In this document: piece after piece, positions 27,053-35,801 of the stretch
Layout: each line of letters opens with the position of its first letter
Numbering within the stretch: position 1 is the stretch's first letter
DNA from: Cupriavidus consociatus
Lineage (GTDB): Bacteria; Pseudomonadota; Gammaproteobacteria; Burkholderiales; Burkholderiaceae
Length of the DNA: 64,000 nucleotides
Assembly (NCBI RefSeq): GCF_017814975.1
Contig: NZ_JAGIQA010000014.1
Span: 1 to 64,000, forward strand
Direction of reading: 5' to 3'
Position numbers and translations under genes: made by a program
Notes under the pieces: generated by a model
What the model saw: the letters and a program-made list of their open reading frames with translations, nothing else
What the model was told of the DNA's origin: nothing
The model's database searches: none

Positions 27053-28501
27053 ATGGAGCTCCATCTCGCGCTGGACCACGCCGGGGACCTTACGGGGCAG
27101 ATCGTCCACCAGATCCGCAACGCCATCCAGGCCGGGCGCCTCGAGGCCGGTGCACGCATGCCACCCACGCGGCTGCTCGGCACGCAGCTGGGCGTCGCGC
27201 GCAAGACCGTGACCACCGCCTACGAGCGGCTGGTGGCGGAGGGCTGGCTGCACGCCCGCGTCGGCGACGGTACCTATGTCGCCGAGGGTCTGGCGCGCAA
27301 GCCGGTGCGCATTGCCGCCGCGCCGGTGCTGCCGCCGGCGGTGCAGCGCTGGATGGCGGTCGAAGCGCCCTTCCTCGGGCCGGCAGGTGGTGCGCGCTAT
27401 GCCTTCCAGCCGGGCCAGGCCGACACCGCGCGCTTCCCGCACGAAGCCTGGTCGCGCTGCGTGCGCACGGTACTGGCGGCGGAGCGGCAACGCACGCCCG
27501 GGCCAGCGGACCCCTGCGGCGAGATGCCGCTGCGGCAGGCCATTGCCACCCATATCGCCTTCACTCGCGGCGTGCAGGGCGCACCCACCGATATCCTGGT
27601 CACCGCCGGCGCGCAGCAGGGCATCGACCTGGTCGCCCGGCTGCTGCTTGGGCCGGGCGCCGTGGTAGCCATGGAAAATCCCGGCTACCCGATGGCGCGC
27701 GCGCTGTTCCAGGGGCTGGGCGCGCGCGTGGTGCCGGTGCCGGTCGACGGCGAAGGACTGGTGGTGGAGACACTGCCCGGCGAGGCGACGCTGGTCTTTG
27801 TCACGCCGTCGCACCAGTCGCCGCTGGGCATGCCGATGAGCCTGGCGCGGCGGCAGGCGCTGCTCGACTGGGCCGCGCGCCGCCATGCGGTGATCCTGGA
27901 GGACGACTACGACAGCGAGTTCCGCTATGGCGGGCAGGCGCTGGACGCGTTGCAGACGCTGGACCGCCATGGGCGCGTGGTGTACCTGGGCACGTTTTCC
28001 AAGACGCTGCTGGCCAACCTGCGCTGCGGCTACCTGGTGGTGCCGCCATGGCTGATGCCGGCGGCACGCAAGGTCAAGCACCTGATGGACTGGTACACCC
28101 CGACGCTGATCCAGCACGCGCTGGCGCGCTTCATGTCGGAGGGACACCTGCTGCGCCATATCCGGCGCTCGCACGCGCGCCATGCGCAGCGGCGCTCGCG
28201 GCTGCTGGCGCGGCTGCACGGCGACCTGTCACCGTGGCTCGAAGCCCTGCCGGCAATGGCCGGATTTCACCTGGCAGCGCGGCTGCGCGTGCCGGTGGCT
28301 GCCGACGCGCTGGTGGCGATGGCACGCCTCGCGGAGCTGGAACTGGCCACCCTCGACCCCTTCTACGCCACGCCGCCGCCGACCTGCGCTGGCCTGCTGC
28401 TCGGCTTCGGCGCCATCGACCTGCTCGACATCGATCCGGCGCTCGACCGGCTGGCAATGGTACTCTCTGCCCTGGCCCCCGAGCCGGCGCACGTCGTGTG
28501 A
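27053..28501 (+). CDS. MocR/PdxR-type regulator, GntR plus aminotransferase-like domain (482 aa)
   Basis: The N-terminal GntR winged helix (LTGQIVHQIRNAIQAGRLEAGARMPPTRLLG, then VARKTVTTAYERLVAEGWL) is followed by an aminotransferase-like domain: ILVTAGAQQGIDLVARLLLGPG, HQSPLGMPMS, ILEDDYDSEFRYGG and YLGTFSKTLLANLRCGYLV, where the Lys of FSKTL is the predicted PLP lysine. The EDDYDSEFRY block is typical of PdxR/GabR-like members. Pyridoxal phosphate is the likely cofactor; the effector is unknown. It is divergent from an AhpD-like gene and separated by the direct repeats described above. Confidence 0.9.
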   Translation: MELHLALDHAGDLTGQIVHQIRNAIQAGRLEAGARMPPTRLLGTQLGVARKTVTTAYERLVAEGWLHARVGDGTYVAEGLARKPVRIAAAPVLPPAVQRWMAVEAPFLGPAGGARYAFQPGQADTARFPHEAWSRCVRTVLAAERQRTPGPADPCGEMPLRQAIATHIAFTRGVQGAPTDILVTAGAQQGIDLVARLLLGPGAVVAMENPGYPMARALFQGLGARVVPVPVDGEGLVVETLPGEATLVFVTPSHQSPLGMPMSLARRQALLDWAARRHAVILEDDYDSEFRYGGQALDALQTLDRHGRVVYLGTFSKTLLANLRCGYLVVPPWLMPAARKVKHLMDWYTPTLIQHALARFMSEGHLLRHIRRSHARHAQRRSRLLARLHGDLSPWLEALPAMAGFHLAARLRVPVAADALVAMARLAELELATLDPFYATPPPTCAGLLLGFGAIDLLDIDPALDRLAMVLSALAPEPAHVV

Positions 28502-28655
28502 CGCCGTCGACATTCCGGAAAAGTGCCGGTCTCAGGGTACGCACCGAATGCGTGGGAGCGCACGCCCCGGCATACTGGCGTCCGCAAGCTTCCGTTGAAC
28601 AAATCTGACGGGAAGCAGTCTCATTCGCACTTCCAACTACACCAGAGTCGCGTTC

Positions 28656-28964
28656 ATGACCAAGCGTTTGTTGTCCGCCATGCGTCAGTACGCATGGTTT
28701 TCAGGGGTGAAGCACCATGTCGTGCAGGGCGTCGAAGCCCTGGCGGAATTGCTCAAGTCCCCTTCCGCCGCGGCGCGTGCCGTCGCAGCCGTGATCGCCG
28801 AGACCGAGCACGGCGTGCAGGTCTGGGTGTCGTATCTCGGCAAGCCGCTGGACCCGCACACCAACTACGTGCTGTGGCCGAACCGCGTCCTGCGGCCGGC
28901 ACGGCGCCGCATCCAGCCCTCCCCGATCGAGCAGTTGCAGATGCGACGGCGGCGCGACGATTAG
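28656..28964 (+). CDS. Small basic protein of unknown function (102 aa)
   Basis: The protein has no recognised family. The sequence has a compact core (VAAVIAETEHGVQVWVSYLGKPLDP) and a strongly basic C-terminus (RRRIQPSP and MRRRRDD), suggesting nucleic-acid or membrane-surface contact. There is no membrane segment. Only a weak GAG precedes ATG 28656. The gene follows the MocR-type regulator on the same strand after 154 bases and faces piuC. Confidence 0.6.
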   Translation: MTKRLLSAMRQYAWFSGVKHHVVQGVEALAELLKSPSAAARAVAAVIAETEHGVQVWVSYLGKPLDPHTNYVLWPNRVLRPARRRIQPSPIEQLQMRRRRDD

Positions 28965-29013
28965 CCACGCCCTTCGCTGCATCGACATAGCGCCCCGCCG
29001 GCGCTGGTGGCGC

Positions 29014-29697
29014 TCAGGCGTCCGCCCAGCGGCGCAGCAGGTTGTGGTAGACACCAGTCAGGCCGATCACGGCTTCATGCGACTGGCCGAGTTCCTGCGC
29101 CGTCTGGCGAATGCGCCTGTCCATCTCGAACAGCAGCGAACGCTGGCCATCGTCGCGCACCATGCTCTGGATCCAGAAGAAGGACGACACCCGCGCGCCG
29201 CGCGTGACCGGCGTCACGTGGTGGATGCTGGTAGCCGGGTACAGCACCATATGCCCGGCCGGCAGCTTCACGCGTTGCTGCCCGTAGGTGTCCTCGACCA
29301 CCAGTTCGCCGCCGTCGTACTGGTCCGGTTCGGTCAGGAACAGCGTTGCCGACAGGTCGCTGCGGATGCGGAAGCTGGTGCCGCGCAGGTAACGGATCGC
29401 ATTGTCGACATGGTTGGCAAAGGTGTGCCCGCCCTCATAGCGGTTGAACAGCGGCGGGTAGACCTTGAGCGGCAGCGCCGCCGAGAAGAACAACGCGTTG
29501 TTGCCCAGCGCATCCTGGATCAGGTCGCCAACCTGGCGCGCCGCGGGCGAGCCTTCGGGCAACTGCAGGTTGCGCTTGGCCAGCGCCGACTGGTAGCCCG
29601 AGGTTTCATTGCCGTCGGTCCACGGCGCGGCATCGATGATCTGCCGCACCTGCGCCACCTGGTCCTTGGAAAGTACGTCTGGAATCTGCAGCAACAT
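29014..29697 (-). CDS. piuC: PiuC-type Fe(II)/2-oxoglutarate PKHD hydroxylase (227 aa)
   Basis: The protein matches the PKHD-type hydroxylase family (PiuC/YbiX): start [37 protein letters not shown] with the iron-binding H-x-D, then [12 protein letters not shown] and [19 protein letters not shown] with the distal His and 2-oxoglutarate Arg. In other bacteria it is co-expressed with a TonB-dependent siderophore receptor under Fur control. No receptor is seen here, but a Fur-box-like palindrome lies at the -35 region upstream. The substrate is unknown. Length is normal. Confidence 0.92.
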   Translation of the reverse strand: MLLQIPDVLSKDQVAQVRQIIDAAPWTDGNETSGYQSALAKRNLQLPEGSPAARQVGDLIQDALGNNALFFSAALPLKVYPPLFNRYEGGHTFANHVDNAIRYLRGTSFRIRSDLSATLFLTEPDQYDGGELVVEDTYGQQRVKLPAGHMVLYPATSIHHVTPVTRGARVSSFFWIQSMVRDDGQRSLLFEMDRRIRQTAQELGQSHEAVIGLTGVYHNLLRRWADA

Positions 29698-29764
29698 GGT
29701 GGCGACAACCTTTGGGCAAGAATGGGAAAGCGCGCACGCCGGACGGACGCTTCACGAAGACGGT

Positions 29765-29770
29765 ATTGTA
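29765..29770 (-). promoter_or_regulatory. Candidate -10 box of piuC
   Basis: On the minus strand TACAAT lies 68 bases before the piuC ATG. The matching -35 region (about 29788-29793) is poor but is overlapped by the Fur-like palindrome, the arrangement expected for iron repression. Confidence 0.4.
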
Positions 29771-29791
29771 TGTGAACCGTGATCTCGCTCG

Positions 29792-29810
29792 AACAAGAAT
29801 CATTATTGTT
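29792..29810. promoter_or_regulatory. Fur-box-like 19-bp palindrome
   Basis: AACAAGAAT-C-ATTATTGTT is a 19-base inverted repeat with one mismatch pair, the size and layout of a Fur box (compare GATAATGATAATCATTATC). It lies between divergent piuC and the 93-aa gene. Being AT-rich inside high-GC DNA, it stands out strongly. Confidence 0.6.
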
Positions 29811-29877
29811 TGACCTTGCGCAGGCGCCGGTTCCACTACAATGGTTTTTGTGTTCCCGTCATCGCCAAGGAGAAGAC

Positions 29878-30159
29878 ATGTCCGAACCGCTACACGACGA
29901 AGCGCTGGTCAATCTTTATCTGGAACGAATTTCAGCCCTGTCGGTGAGCGCCTTCGATGGTGCCGATGTCGGCGCCGAGCTCGATGCCGTGATGCGCGAG
30001 GCGGTGGCCAAATGCCAGGCGGCCGGCGGTCCGCAGTCACAAGGCACGCTGGCGGTGCTGGCCAAGCGGCTGCGTGAGCGCGCGGAAGCGGCCGAGCGCG
30101 AAGACCAGGCATTGGTACGCGATACTTTCCTGAAGGCGGCACAGCGATTGCCTGCCTGA
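29878..30159 (+). CDS. Small helical protein of unknown function (93 aa)
   Basis: An AAGGAGAAG sits directly before ATG 29878, so the start is well supported. The protein is acidic at the N-terminus and is predicted to be almost wholly helical (EALVNLYLERISAL, then LAVLAKRLRERAEAAEREDQAL). It has no signal or membrane segment and no recognised family. A -10-like TACAAT at 29837-29842 is 36 bases upstream. Because the Fur-like palindrome lies about 70 bases upstream of its start, iron could also affect this gene. Confidence 0.65.
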   Translation: MSEPLHDEALVNLYLERISALSVSAFDGADVGAELDAVMREAVAKCQAAGGPQSQGTLAVLAKRLRERAEAAEREDQALVRDTFLKAAQRLPA

Positions 30160-30288
30160 CGGCGTGCAGGCGCCATGCGCGTGATCATCGCGCGGCTTTG
30201 CGGATTCAATTCGAAACTGGGAATGAATCAGGCCGATCGGCCTGGAGAACAACGCCTCGAAGAATTGCGGCGAATGCCGCGAAGGCGT

Positions 30289-30364
30289 TGGTTGCGGGGG
30301 CAGGACTTGAACCTGCGACCTTCGGGTTATGAGCCCGACGAGCTGCCAACTGCTCCACCCCGCG
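30289..30364 (-). tRNA. Initiator tRNA-fMet (anticodon CAT)
   Basis: The minus-strand cloverleaf starts CGCGGGGTGGAGCAG and ends CCCCCGCAACCA. The first base C facing A at position 72 is unpaired and the anticodon stem has the three G-C pairs GGG/CCC around CTCATAA; both are marks of initiator tRNA. CCA is encoded. The D arm is one base shorter than in E. coli. Confidence 0.97.
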
Positions 30365-30377
30365 TCTGAAGAAAAAC

Positions 30378-30406
30378 ATTATGCAGTATTCGCACGCATC
30401 TGGCAA
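30378..30406 (-). promoter_or_regulatory. Promoter of initiator tRNA
   Basis: On the minus strand, TTGCCA (30406-30401) and CATAAT (30383-30378) each match consensus at five of six positions and are 17 bases apart. The start point would be a few bases before the mature tRNA 5' end. Confidence 0.8.
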
Positions 30407-30442
30407 GGCTTTTCTATGTTCGCTGTGAAATCGCTGGCTTGC

Positions 30443-30682
30443 TCACGCGCGATGCATGGATTTGCCGTCGGCATCGTGCGTGGCGAGCAGCACCTCGATG
30501 TAGCGGTTCACCTGATCGAGCGCCTCGAGCTTGGTGTCGAACGCATGGTTGGGAAACGGGCTATGCCGCCCGGCGACGACGATGCCATCGCTGCGACGAA
30601 CGATTTTGACCAGGATGGCCCACTTGCGTTTGGGCAGGGCAATCACTTCGTAGACGACCTTGTAGCCTTCGAATTCAGGCAT
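30443..30682 (-). CDS. Small protein of unknown function (79 aa)
   Basis: AAGGAG lies nine bases before ATG 30682. The sequence (MPEFEGYKVVYEVIALPKRKW, then IVKIVRRSDGIVV-like strands and a helical KLEALDQVNRYIEVLLA end) reads like a small alpha/beta protein with two or three strands and one helix. No family is recognised and there is no signal peptide. The longer frame to 30736 is rejected on the Shine-Dalgarno. It is downstream of nothing obvious; upstream on the same strand lies another small unknown. Confidence 0.65.
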   Translation of the reverse strand: MPEFEGYKVVYEVIALPKRKWAILVKIVRRSDGIVVAGRHSPFPNHAFDTKLEALDQVNRYIEVLLATHDADGKSMHRA

Positions 30683-30857
30683 GGCGCGGCACTCCTTCTG
30701 CCGCGATGGCGAGCAAGACGCCGCTCGCTTCCACATCCAGCGTAGGAATGCCGCCCCGGATCAAAAATGATCCGGGTCAAGGTGGATAGATCATCGTGTG
30801 ATATATGCCGTTGCGTCGTTCGCAATATCATATCAGCCCATGTGGCGCGCCCGGCCA

Positions 30858-31118
30858 TTACTCCGGCGGCGGCCCTAGCATCCGATCCACCAGCGCATAG
30901 CCGGCACCAAAGGCCGCCACTTCCGCAGCGTGCCGAGTGGCGAATTGCTGCGCGCCACTCGCCAGCACTTCGATGTCGCCCGCGTCGGCGGGGTCCGCCC
31001 CCTCCTGCGCCACACGCACTTCGTAGCCCCATCGTCCAATACTGCGCTCGCCCTGCGGCGAGACCAGCACGTAGACATCCATGTCGCGGTACTGCTCGAC
31101 GCGCCAGTCGTTTTCCAT
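30858..31118 (-). CDS. Small protein of unknown function (86 aa)
   Basis: The protein starts MENDWRVEQYRDMDVYVLV and continues with a beta-rich part (SIGRWGYEVRVAQEG) and a helical C-terminus (FATRHAAEVAAFGAGYALVDRM). GGAG stands eight bases before ATG 31118; ATG 31124 is possible but too close to it. There is no membrane segment. I do not recognise the family. The 258-base gap up to tRNA-Arg holds only that tRNA's terminator. Confidence 0.65.
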   Translation of the reverse strand: MENDWRVEQYRDMDVYVLVSPQGERSIGRWGYEVRVAQEGADPADAGDIEVLASGAQQFATRHAAEVAAFGAGYALVDRMLGPPPE

Positions 31119-31331
31119 ACCCATTGCTCCGGAGGGTCGGCGTGCTTCGCCTGTTGGTTCGAGCCTAGGAGGCGGCACGCGAGCGCGCAAGCCGTGGCGC
31201 GCCAAAAAGCGCTGCCGGCGCATGGACGACACGAGGACAACACAGGGGACGACAAGGTGACAGGCGAGAAGGCACCGGCCGGGCGGCCAAGCGATGCCCT
31301 CGACGGACGGAGGGAAGGAAAGCAGCAAAAC

Positions 31332-31365
31332 AAAAAGGGCTTCCGTTTCAGGAAGCCCTTTTCTT
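31332..31365 (-). terminator. Terminator of tRNA-Arg
   Basis: On the minus strand AAGGGCTTCC and GGAAGCCCTT pair around a 6-base loop and are followed by TTTTT. It begins 11 bases beyond the tRNA 3' end. Confidence 0.87.
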
Positions 31366-31375
31366 ACTGCATAGG

Positions 31376-31452
31376 TGGCGCGGCTGGCAGGATTCGAACC
31401 CACGACCCCTTGGTTCGTAGCCAAGTACTCTATCCAACTGAGCTACAGCCGC
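31376..31452 (-). tRNA. tRNA-Arg (anticodon ACG)
   Basis: The 77-base minus-strand gene starts GCGGCTGTAGCTCAG and ends CAGCCGCGCCA, with anticodon loop CTACGAA in a CTTGG/CCAAG stem and T arm GGGTTCGAATCC. CCA is encoded. The A of ACG is the one edited to inosine to read CGN codons. Confidence 0.97.
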
Positions 31453-31466
31453 ACTCGAGAAAAGAG

Positions 31467-31494
31467 ATTATATCTGAGATTTCAGATTTGTGAA
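31467..31494 (-). promoter_or_regulatory. Promoter of tRNA-Arg
   Basis: On the minus strand TTCACA (31494-31489) and a perfect TATAAT (31472-31467) are 16 bases apart. The start point would be near 31460, just before the tRNA. Confidence 0.8.
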
Positions 31495-31554
31495 CCCCCT
31501 TCGGCACTTTTTTCTCATCTTTTCGCGAGCGTGGGTCTGTCCGCAGCGTTTTTC

Positions 31555-31560
31555 TATAAT
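31555..31560 (+). promoter_or_regulatory. -10 box before greB
   Basis: A perfect TATAAT lies 27 bases before the greB ATG. No good -35 is visible at the right distance. Confidence 0.5.
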
Positions 31561-31586
31561 GAGAACCCGAAGAAGTGATCCGGACC

Positions 31587-32153
31587 ATGAACAAGGCATT
31601 TGTCAAAGAGTCCTCAGGCGACGAGGACGACGACCTCCCCGAAGGCGCAACGCCGCTGCCTCCCGGCACCAAGAACTACATCACCGCCGATGGCTACAAC
31701 CGCCTGCGCAATGAGCTGATGCAGCTGATCGACGTCGACCGGCCCGACGTGGTGCAGATCGTCTCGTGGGCGGCGTCCAATGGCGACCGCTCCGAGAACG
31801 GCGACTATCTCTACGGCAAGAAGCGCCTGCGCGAGATCGACCGCCGCATCCGCTTCCTGACGCGCCGCCTGGACAAGGCCGAAGTGGTCGATCCCTCATT
31901 GCAGGGCGACAACGACCAGATCTTCTTCGGCGCCACCGTCACCTATGCCAACCGCGCCGGTGAAGAGACCACCATCACCATCGTGGGCATGGACGAAGTG
32001 GACCTGGACAGCAATCGTGTCAGCTGGATCTCGCCGATCGCCAAGGCGCTGATCAAGGCGCGTGAAGGCGACACCGTGCCGCTGCGCACGCCCGCCGGGG
32101 TCGAGCAGATCGATATCCTGGAAGTCAGCTACCCGACAAAAAACAATCAGTAG
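31587..32153 (+). CDS. greB: Transcription elongation factor GreB (188 aa)
   Basis: GreB binds RNA polymerase in the secondary channel and stimulates cleavage of backtracked RNA. The coiled-coil N-terminal domain begins YITADGYNRLRNELMQL, carries the acidic tip (ENGDYLYGKKRLREID), and the C-terminal FKBP-like part includes FFGATVTYANRAGEE and ISWISPIAKALI-like strands. The longer-than-GreA form with an acidic, disordered N-terminus (KESSGDEDDDLPEG) fits GreB. ATG 31587 is chosen; a GTG at 31575 is in frame. It converges with spoT with only 12 bases between the stops. Confidence 0.93.
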   Translation: MNKAFVKESSGDEDDDLPEGATPLPPGTKNYITADGYNRLRNELMQLIDVDRPDVVQIVSWAASNGDRSENGDYLYGKKRLREIDRRIRFLTRRLDKAEVVDPSLQGDNDQIFFGATVTYANRAGEETTITIVGMDEVDLDSNRVSWISPIAKALIKAREGDTVPLRTPAGVEQIDILEVSYPTKNNQ

Positions 32154-32165
32154 TCAGGCGCCTGC

Positions 32166-34697
32166 CTAGCCGTCGTTGCGGTCGCGGAAGATGCGGATGA
32201 CGTCGGGGTTGCGGCGCAGCCCACGCATCACGTTGGCCAGGTGCAGGCGGTTCTGCACCTGGATGATGAACTGCATGTAGGTGGCTTCCTGATGGCTGCC
32301 GTCCTGCTGCTCCATCGCCACGTGCGCGACGTTGGCATCGGCGGCGGTCAGGTCCGCGGCGACGCGCGCGACGATGCCCTTGACGTTGCGCACCATCACC
32401 TTGATCGACACGTCGAAGGCCCGCGTGGTCTTCTTGGCCCACATCACGTCGATCCAGTGCTCCGGATCCTTGCTGTGCAGGCGCTTGGCGATCTTGCAGT
32501 CCTGTACGTGGATCTGCAGCCCTTCGCCCTTGCCCAGGTAGCCGACGATCGAATCGCCCGGGATCGGGCGGCAGCATGCCGAGAAGATCATCGACATGCC
32601 CTCGTCGCCGGTGATCGGCACCGCGGGCGCCTCTTCGCCGGCAAAGGTCTGCACCGCCGCCAGCAGCGCGCTGTCGACGTCGCCGGACAGCTCCTGCAGC
32701 AGGATTTCCATGCGCTTGGCCACCACCGCCGGCACGCGCCGGCCAAGTGCCAGGTCGGCAAAGATGTCTTCGCGCTGCTTGTTGCCGGTCCACTGGATCA
32801 TGCGCTCCCACACCGACTGCGGCACGGCCTTCAGTTCGATGCCCAGCTGGCGCGCAGATTGTTCCAGCAGCCGCTCGCCGAGCTGGATCGCTTCGTCCAG
32901 CTTGGTGGTCTTCAGGTAATGGCGGATCGCCGCGCGCGCCTTGCCGGTGCGCACGAACGACAGCCACGCCGGGTTCGGCTTGGAGTACGGCGCCGTCACC
33001 ACCTCGACGATATCGCCGCTCTTGAGCTCCGTGCGCAGCGGCAGCAGCTCGTTGTTGATCTTGACCGCGACGCACTGGTTGCCCAGGTCGCTGTGCACCG
33101 CGTAGGCAAAGTCCAGCGCGGTGGCGCCGCGCGGCAGCGCGCGGATATGGCCCTTGGGCGTGAACACGTAGACCGCGTCGGGGAACAGGTCGATCTTGAC
33201 GTGCTCGAGGAATTCCTGCGAATCGCCGCTCTGGCTCTGGATATCGAGCAGCGACTGCAGCCACTGGTGCGCCTGCTGCTGGATATCGTTGGCGTGGTCG
33301 GCCTGGTGCTTGTACATCCAGTGCGCGGCCACGCCGGCCTCGGCGATCTGGTGCATGTCGCGCGTGCGGATCTGGAACTCGACCGGCGTGCCGAACGGAC
33401 CCACCAGCGTGGTGTGCAGCGACTGGTAGCCGTTGATCTTCGGGATCGCGATGTAGTCCTTGAACTTGCCCGGCATCGGCTTGTACAGGCCATGCAGCGC
33501 GCCCATCGCCATGTAGCAGTGCATCTGCGTTTCCACCACCACGCGGAAACCGTATACGTCCAGCACCTGCGAGAACGACAGCTGCTTGTCGTGCATCTTG
33601 CGGTAGATGCTGTACAGCGTCTTCTCGCGGCCGGACAGTTCGGCCACGATGCCGGCATCGGCGAGTCCCTTCTGCGCGGCCTCGAGAATGCGCTTGACTA
33701 CCTCGCGCCGATTACCGCGCGCGGCCCTGACCGCTTTTTCCAGCGTGGCGTAACGGAACGGCGAGCCTACCTTGAACGACAGTTCCTGCAGTTCGCGGTA
33801 GATGGTGTTGAGACCGAGACGGTGCGCGATCGGCGCATAGATCTCCATGGTCTCCAGCGCGATGCGGCGGCGCTTCTCCGGCGGCACGAAGTCGAGCGTG
33901 CGCATGTTGTGCGTACGGTCGGCCAGCTTCACCAGGATCACGCGCACGTCGCGCGCCATCGCCAGCAGCATCTTGCGGAAGCTTTCCGCCTGCGCCTGCT
34001 CGCGGCTCTGGAATTCGAGCTTGTCCAGCTTGGTCAGGCCATCGACCAGTTCGGCGACCTTGGGACCGAATTTCTCGGCCAGCTCGCTCTTGGTGATGCC
34101 CTGGTCTTCCATCACGTCGTGCAGCAGCGCCGCCATGATGGACTGCACGTCCAGCTTCCAGTCCGCGCACAGCTCGGCCACCGCCACCGGATGGGTGATG
34201 TAGGGCTCGCCACTCTGGCGGTACTGGCCCAGGTGGGCCTCGTCGGAAAACTGGAAGGCCTCGCGTACGCGCGCCAGGTCGGGCGCCTTCAGGTACGCGA
34301 GCTTTTCCATCAGCCGGGTGATGGAAATGACCTGCTGGCGCGGCGGCACCGCCGGCTGCGAAGTCGGACCGAAGAAGTGCCGGTATGACTGCGCCAGCAC
34401 TGCATCGATAAACAGACTGTCCGCTACCGGAGGCGTCGCTTCCTGCACTGCCGCCAGCTCATCCGGCAGCGCGAGAGCCCTCGCCTTGCCCGGTGCGAGC
34501 GCGGGCGCGACGGCACGTTCCCCGACGACATCGTCGCCAAGCGGATCGGGAAGATTGGGAGCGCCGGTGCGCGCGTTCACGGAAGACTGGCCCGGGATGG
34601 TGCGCTTACGCGCCGTGGGCGGCGCCGCATCGCCGTGCGCGCCCGCCGCGGGCGTTGGCGGAGAGGAAGGCTGGGAGGGCAGATGCGGCGAAGGCAT
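32166..34697 (-). CDS. spoT: Bifunctional (p)ppGpp synthetase/hydrolase SpoT/Rel (843 aa)
   Basis: The alarmone enzyme makes and degrades (p)ppGpp. Order of domains: an N-terminal Pro/Ala-rich extension (residues 1-115), an HD hydrolase domain with GEPYITHPVAVAELC and the catalytic LLHDVMED (both intact), a synthetase domain (YGFRVVVE, then NGYQSLHTTLVGPFG and VEFQIRT), a TGS domain (PKGHIRALPRGATALDFAYAV) and a C-terminal ACT domain. With both active centres intact it is probably bifunctional. The extension is longer than in E. coli SpoT; the AGGGG before ATG 34697 supports the long form but is not proof. rpoZ lies just upstream on the same strand, the usual order. Confidence 0.95.
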   Translation of the reverse strand: MPSPHLPSQPSSPPTPAAGAHGDAAPPTARKRTIPGQSSVNARTGAPNLPDPLGDDVVGERAVAPALAPGKARALALPDELAAVQEATPPVADSLFIDAVLAQSYRHFFGPTSQPAVPPRQQVISITRLMEKLAYLKAPDLARVREAFQFSDEAHLGQYRQSGEPYITHPVAVAELCADWKLDVQSIMAALLHDVMEDQGITKSELAEKFGPKVAELVDGLTKLDKLEFQSREQAQAESFRKMLLAMARDVRVILVKLADRTHNMRTLDFVPPEKRRRIALETMEIYAPIAHRLGLNTIYRELQELSFKVGSPFRYATLEKAVRAARGNRREVVKRILEAAQKGLADAGIVAELSGREKTLYSIYRKMHDKQLSFSQVLDVYGFRVVVETQMHCYMAMGALHGLYKPMPGKFKDYIAIPKINGYQSLHTTLVGPFGTPVEFQIRTRDMHQIAEAGVAAHWMYKHQADHANDIQQQAHQWLQSLLDIQSQSGDSQEFLEHVKIDLFPDAVYVFTPKGHIRALPRGATALDFAYAVHSDLGNQCVAVKINNELLPLRTELKSGDIVEVVTAPYSKPNPAWLSFVRTGKARAAIRHYLKTTKLDEAIQLGERLLEQSARQLGIELKAVPQSVWERMIQWTGNKQREDIFADLALGRRVPAVVAKRMEILLQELSGDVDSALLAAVQTFAGEEAPAVPITGDEGMSMIFSACCRPIPGDSIVGYLGKGEGLQIHVQDCKIAKRLHSKDPEHWIDVMWAKKTTRAFDVSIKVMVRNVKGIVARVAADLTAADANVAHVAMEQQDGSHQEATYMQFIIQVQNRLHLANVMRGLRRNPDVIRIFRDRNDG

Positions 34698-34788
34698 GGC
34701 GGCGGCCCCTGGAATCCGGCTGGAGAGCCTGGAAATATGCTGGCACGTTGCGAGGATGAGCCATGGGCCGGCCGCTCGATCGGGTCGA

Positions 34789-34992
34789 TCAGGTCGGGAC
34801 CTTCTTCAGCATCTCGATGCCGACCTGGCCCGACGCGATCTCGCGCAGTGCCACCACGGTCGGCTTGTCCTTGGCCTCGACCTTGGGCGTGTGGCCCTGC
34901 ACCAGCTGGCGCGCACGGTACGTGGCCGCCAGGGCGAGCTCGAAGCGATTCGGGATGTGTTTCAGACAATCTTCGACGGTAATACGCGCCAT
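34789..34992 (-). CDS. rpoZ: RNA polymerase omega subunit RpoZ (67 aa)
   Basis: Omega assists RNA polymerase assembly and forms part of a ppGpp-binding site. The protein begins [19 protein letters not shown] and contains [11 protein letters not shown] and [16 protein letters not shown], all diagnostic. AAGGTGG lies nine bases before ATG 34992. The 67-residue length is normal. It is located between gmk and spoT, the classic neighbourhood, and is probably co-transcribed with both. The larger overlapping frame running to 35490 is not a gene. Confidence 0.97.
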
Positions 34993-35084
34993 ATCAAATC
35001 CACCTTGGGACAAAACCTGTTGGGTTGCTATTTTACAGCACGCGGCGGAAAACGCCGGAGGTGCCTGCGCTCGCGTGCCTCGGC

Positions 35085-35747
35085 TCAGTGGATGCCGAGC
35101 TCGATGAACAGCTCCGCGTGCCGTGCCTTTTGCGACGAAAAGCGCAGACGGGTAGCCCGAACCACGTTGCGCAGCTCTTCCAGCGCATCGTCGAAGACCT
35201 CGTTGATGATGACGTAGTCCGACTCCGACGCATGCGACATCTCGCTGCCCGCCGCCAGCAGGCGGCGCACGATCACGTTGGGCTCGTCCTGGCCGCGCTT
35301 CTTCAGGCGCTCTTCCAGCGCGGTCAGCGACGGCGGCAGGATAAAGATCTCGACCGCGTTGGAGAAGCGCTGATGCACCTGCTGCGCACCCTGCCAGTCG
35401 ATCTCGAGCAGCACGTCGTTGCCTTGCGCCATCTGCTGCTCGATCCACACGCGCGAGGTCGCGTAGTAGTTGCCATGGACCTCGGCCCACTCCAGGAACT
35501 CGCCTCGGTCACGCGCGGCGCGGAAGGCGTCGACGCTGACGAAGTGGTATTCGCGGCCGTCCTGCTCGCCCGGGCGCGGCGCGCGCGTGGTATGCGAGAT
35601 CGACAGGCGGATGGCCGGGTCCTGCGCCAGCAGCGCGTTGACCAGCGTCGACTTGCCGGCTCCCGACGGCGCCACGACCATGAACAGGTTGCCAGGGTAG
35701 ACGGTGTCGATGGGAGGATGCGGCGCGGTTTGAGACGTTTGGCTCAT
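35085..35747 (-). CDS. gmk: Guanylate kinase (220 aa)
   Basis: Gmk phosphorylates GMP to GDP. The P-loop [19 protein letters not shown] is at about residues 22-40, followed by the GMP-binding block [22 protein letters not shown] and then [13 protein letters not shown], all typical. Length is slightly longer than E. coli Gmk because of a short N-terminal extension. It is the first or second gene of the yicC-gmk-rpoZ-spoT run, linking GTP supply to ppGpp synthesis. Confidence 0.97.
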
Positions 35748-35801
35748 GATGATGATTCGGTGACTTCGGGTGATTCCTGGGGTATGCCGGTGCTTGCTGC
35801 G

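Noticed and set aside
26921..28219. Upstream extension of the AhpD-like frame
   Set aside because: It would run antisense through the whole regulator gene; the ATG at 26920 has its own Shine-Dalgarno.
32241..34388. Long plus-strand open frame (715 codons) across spoT
   Set aside because: It is the antisense shadow of spoT, Arg/His/Leu-rich, with no domain or start signals.
34789..35490. A 233-codon frame carrying the omega subunit at its end
   Set aside because: Only the last 67 residues are RpoZ; the rest is antisense-like overlap with gmk.
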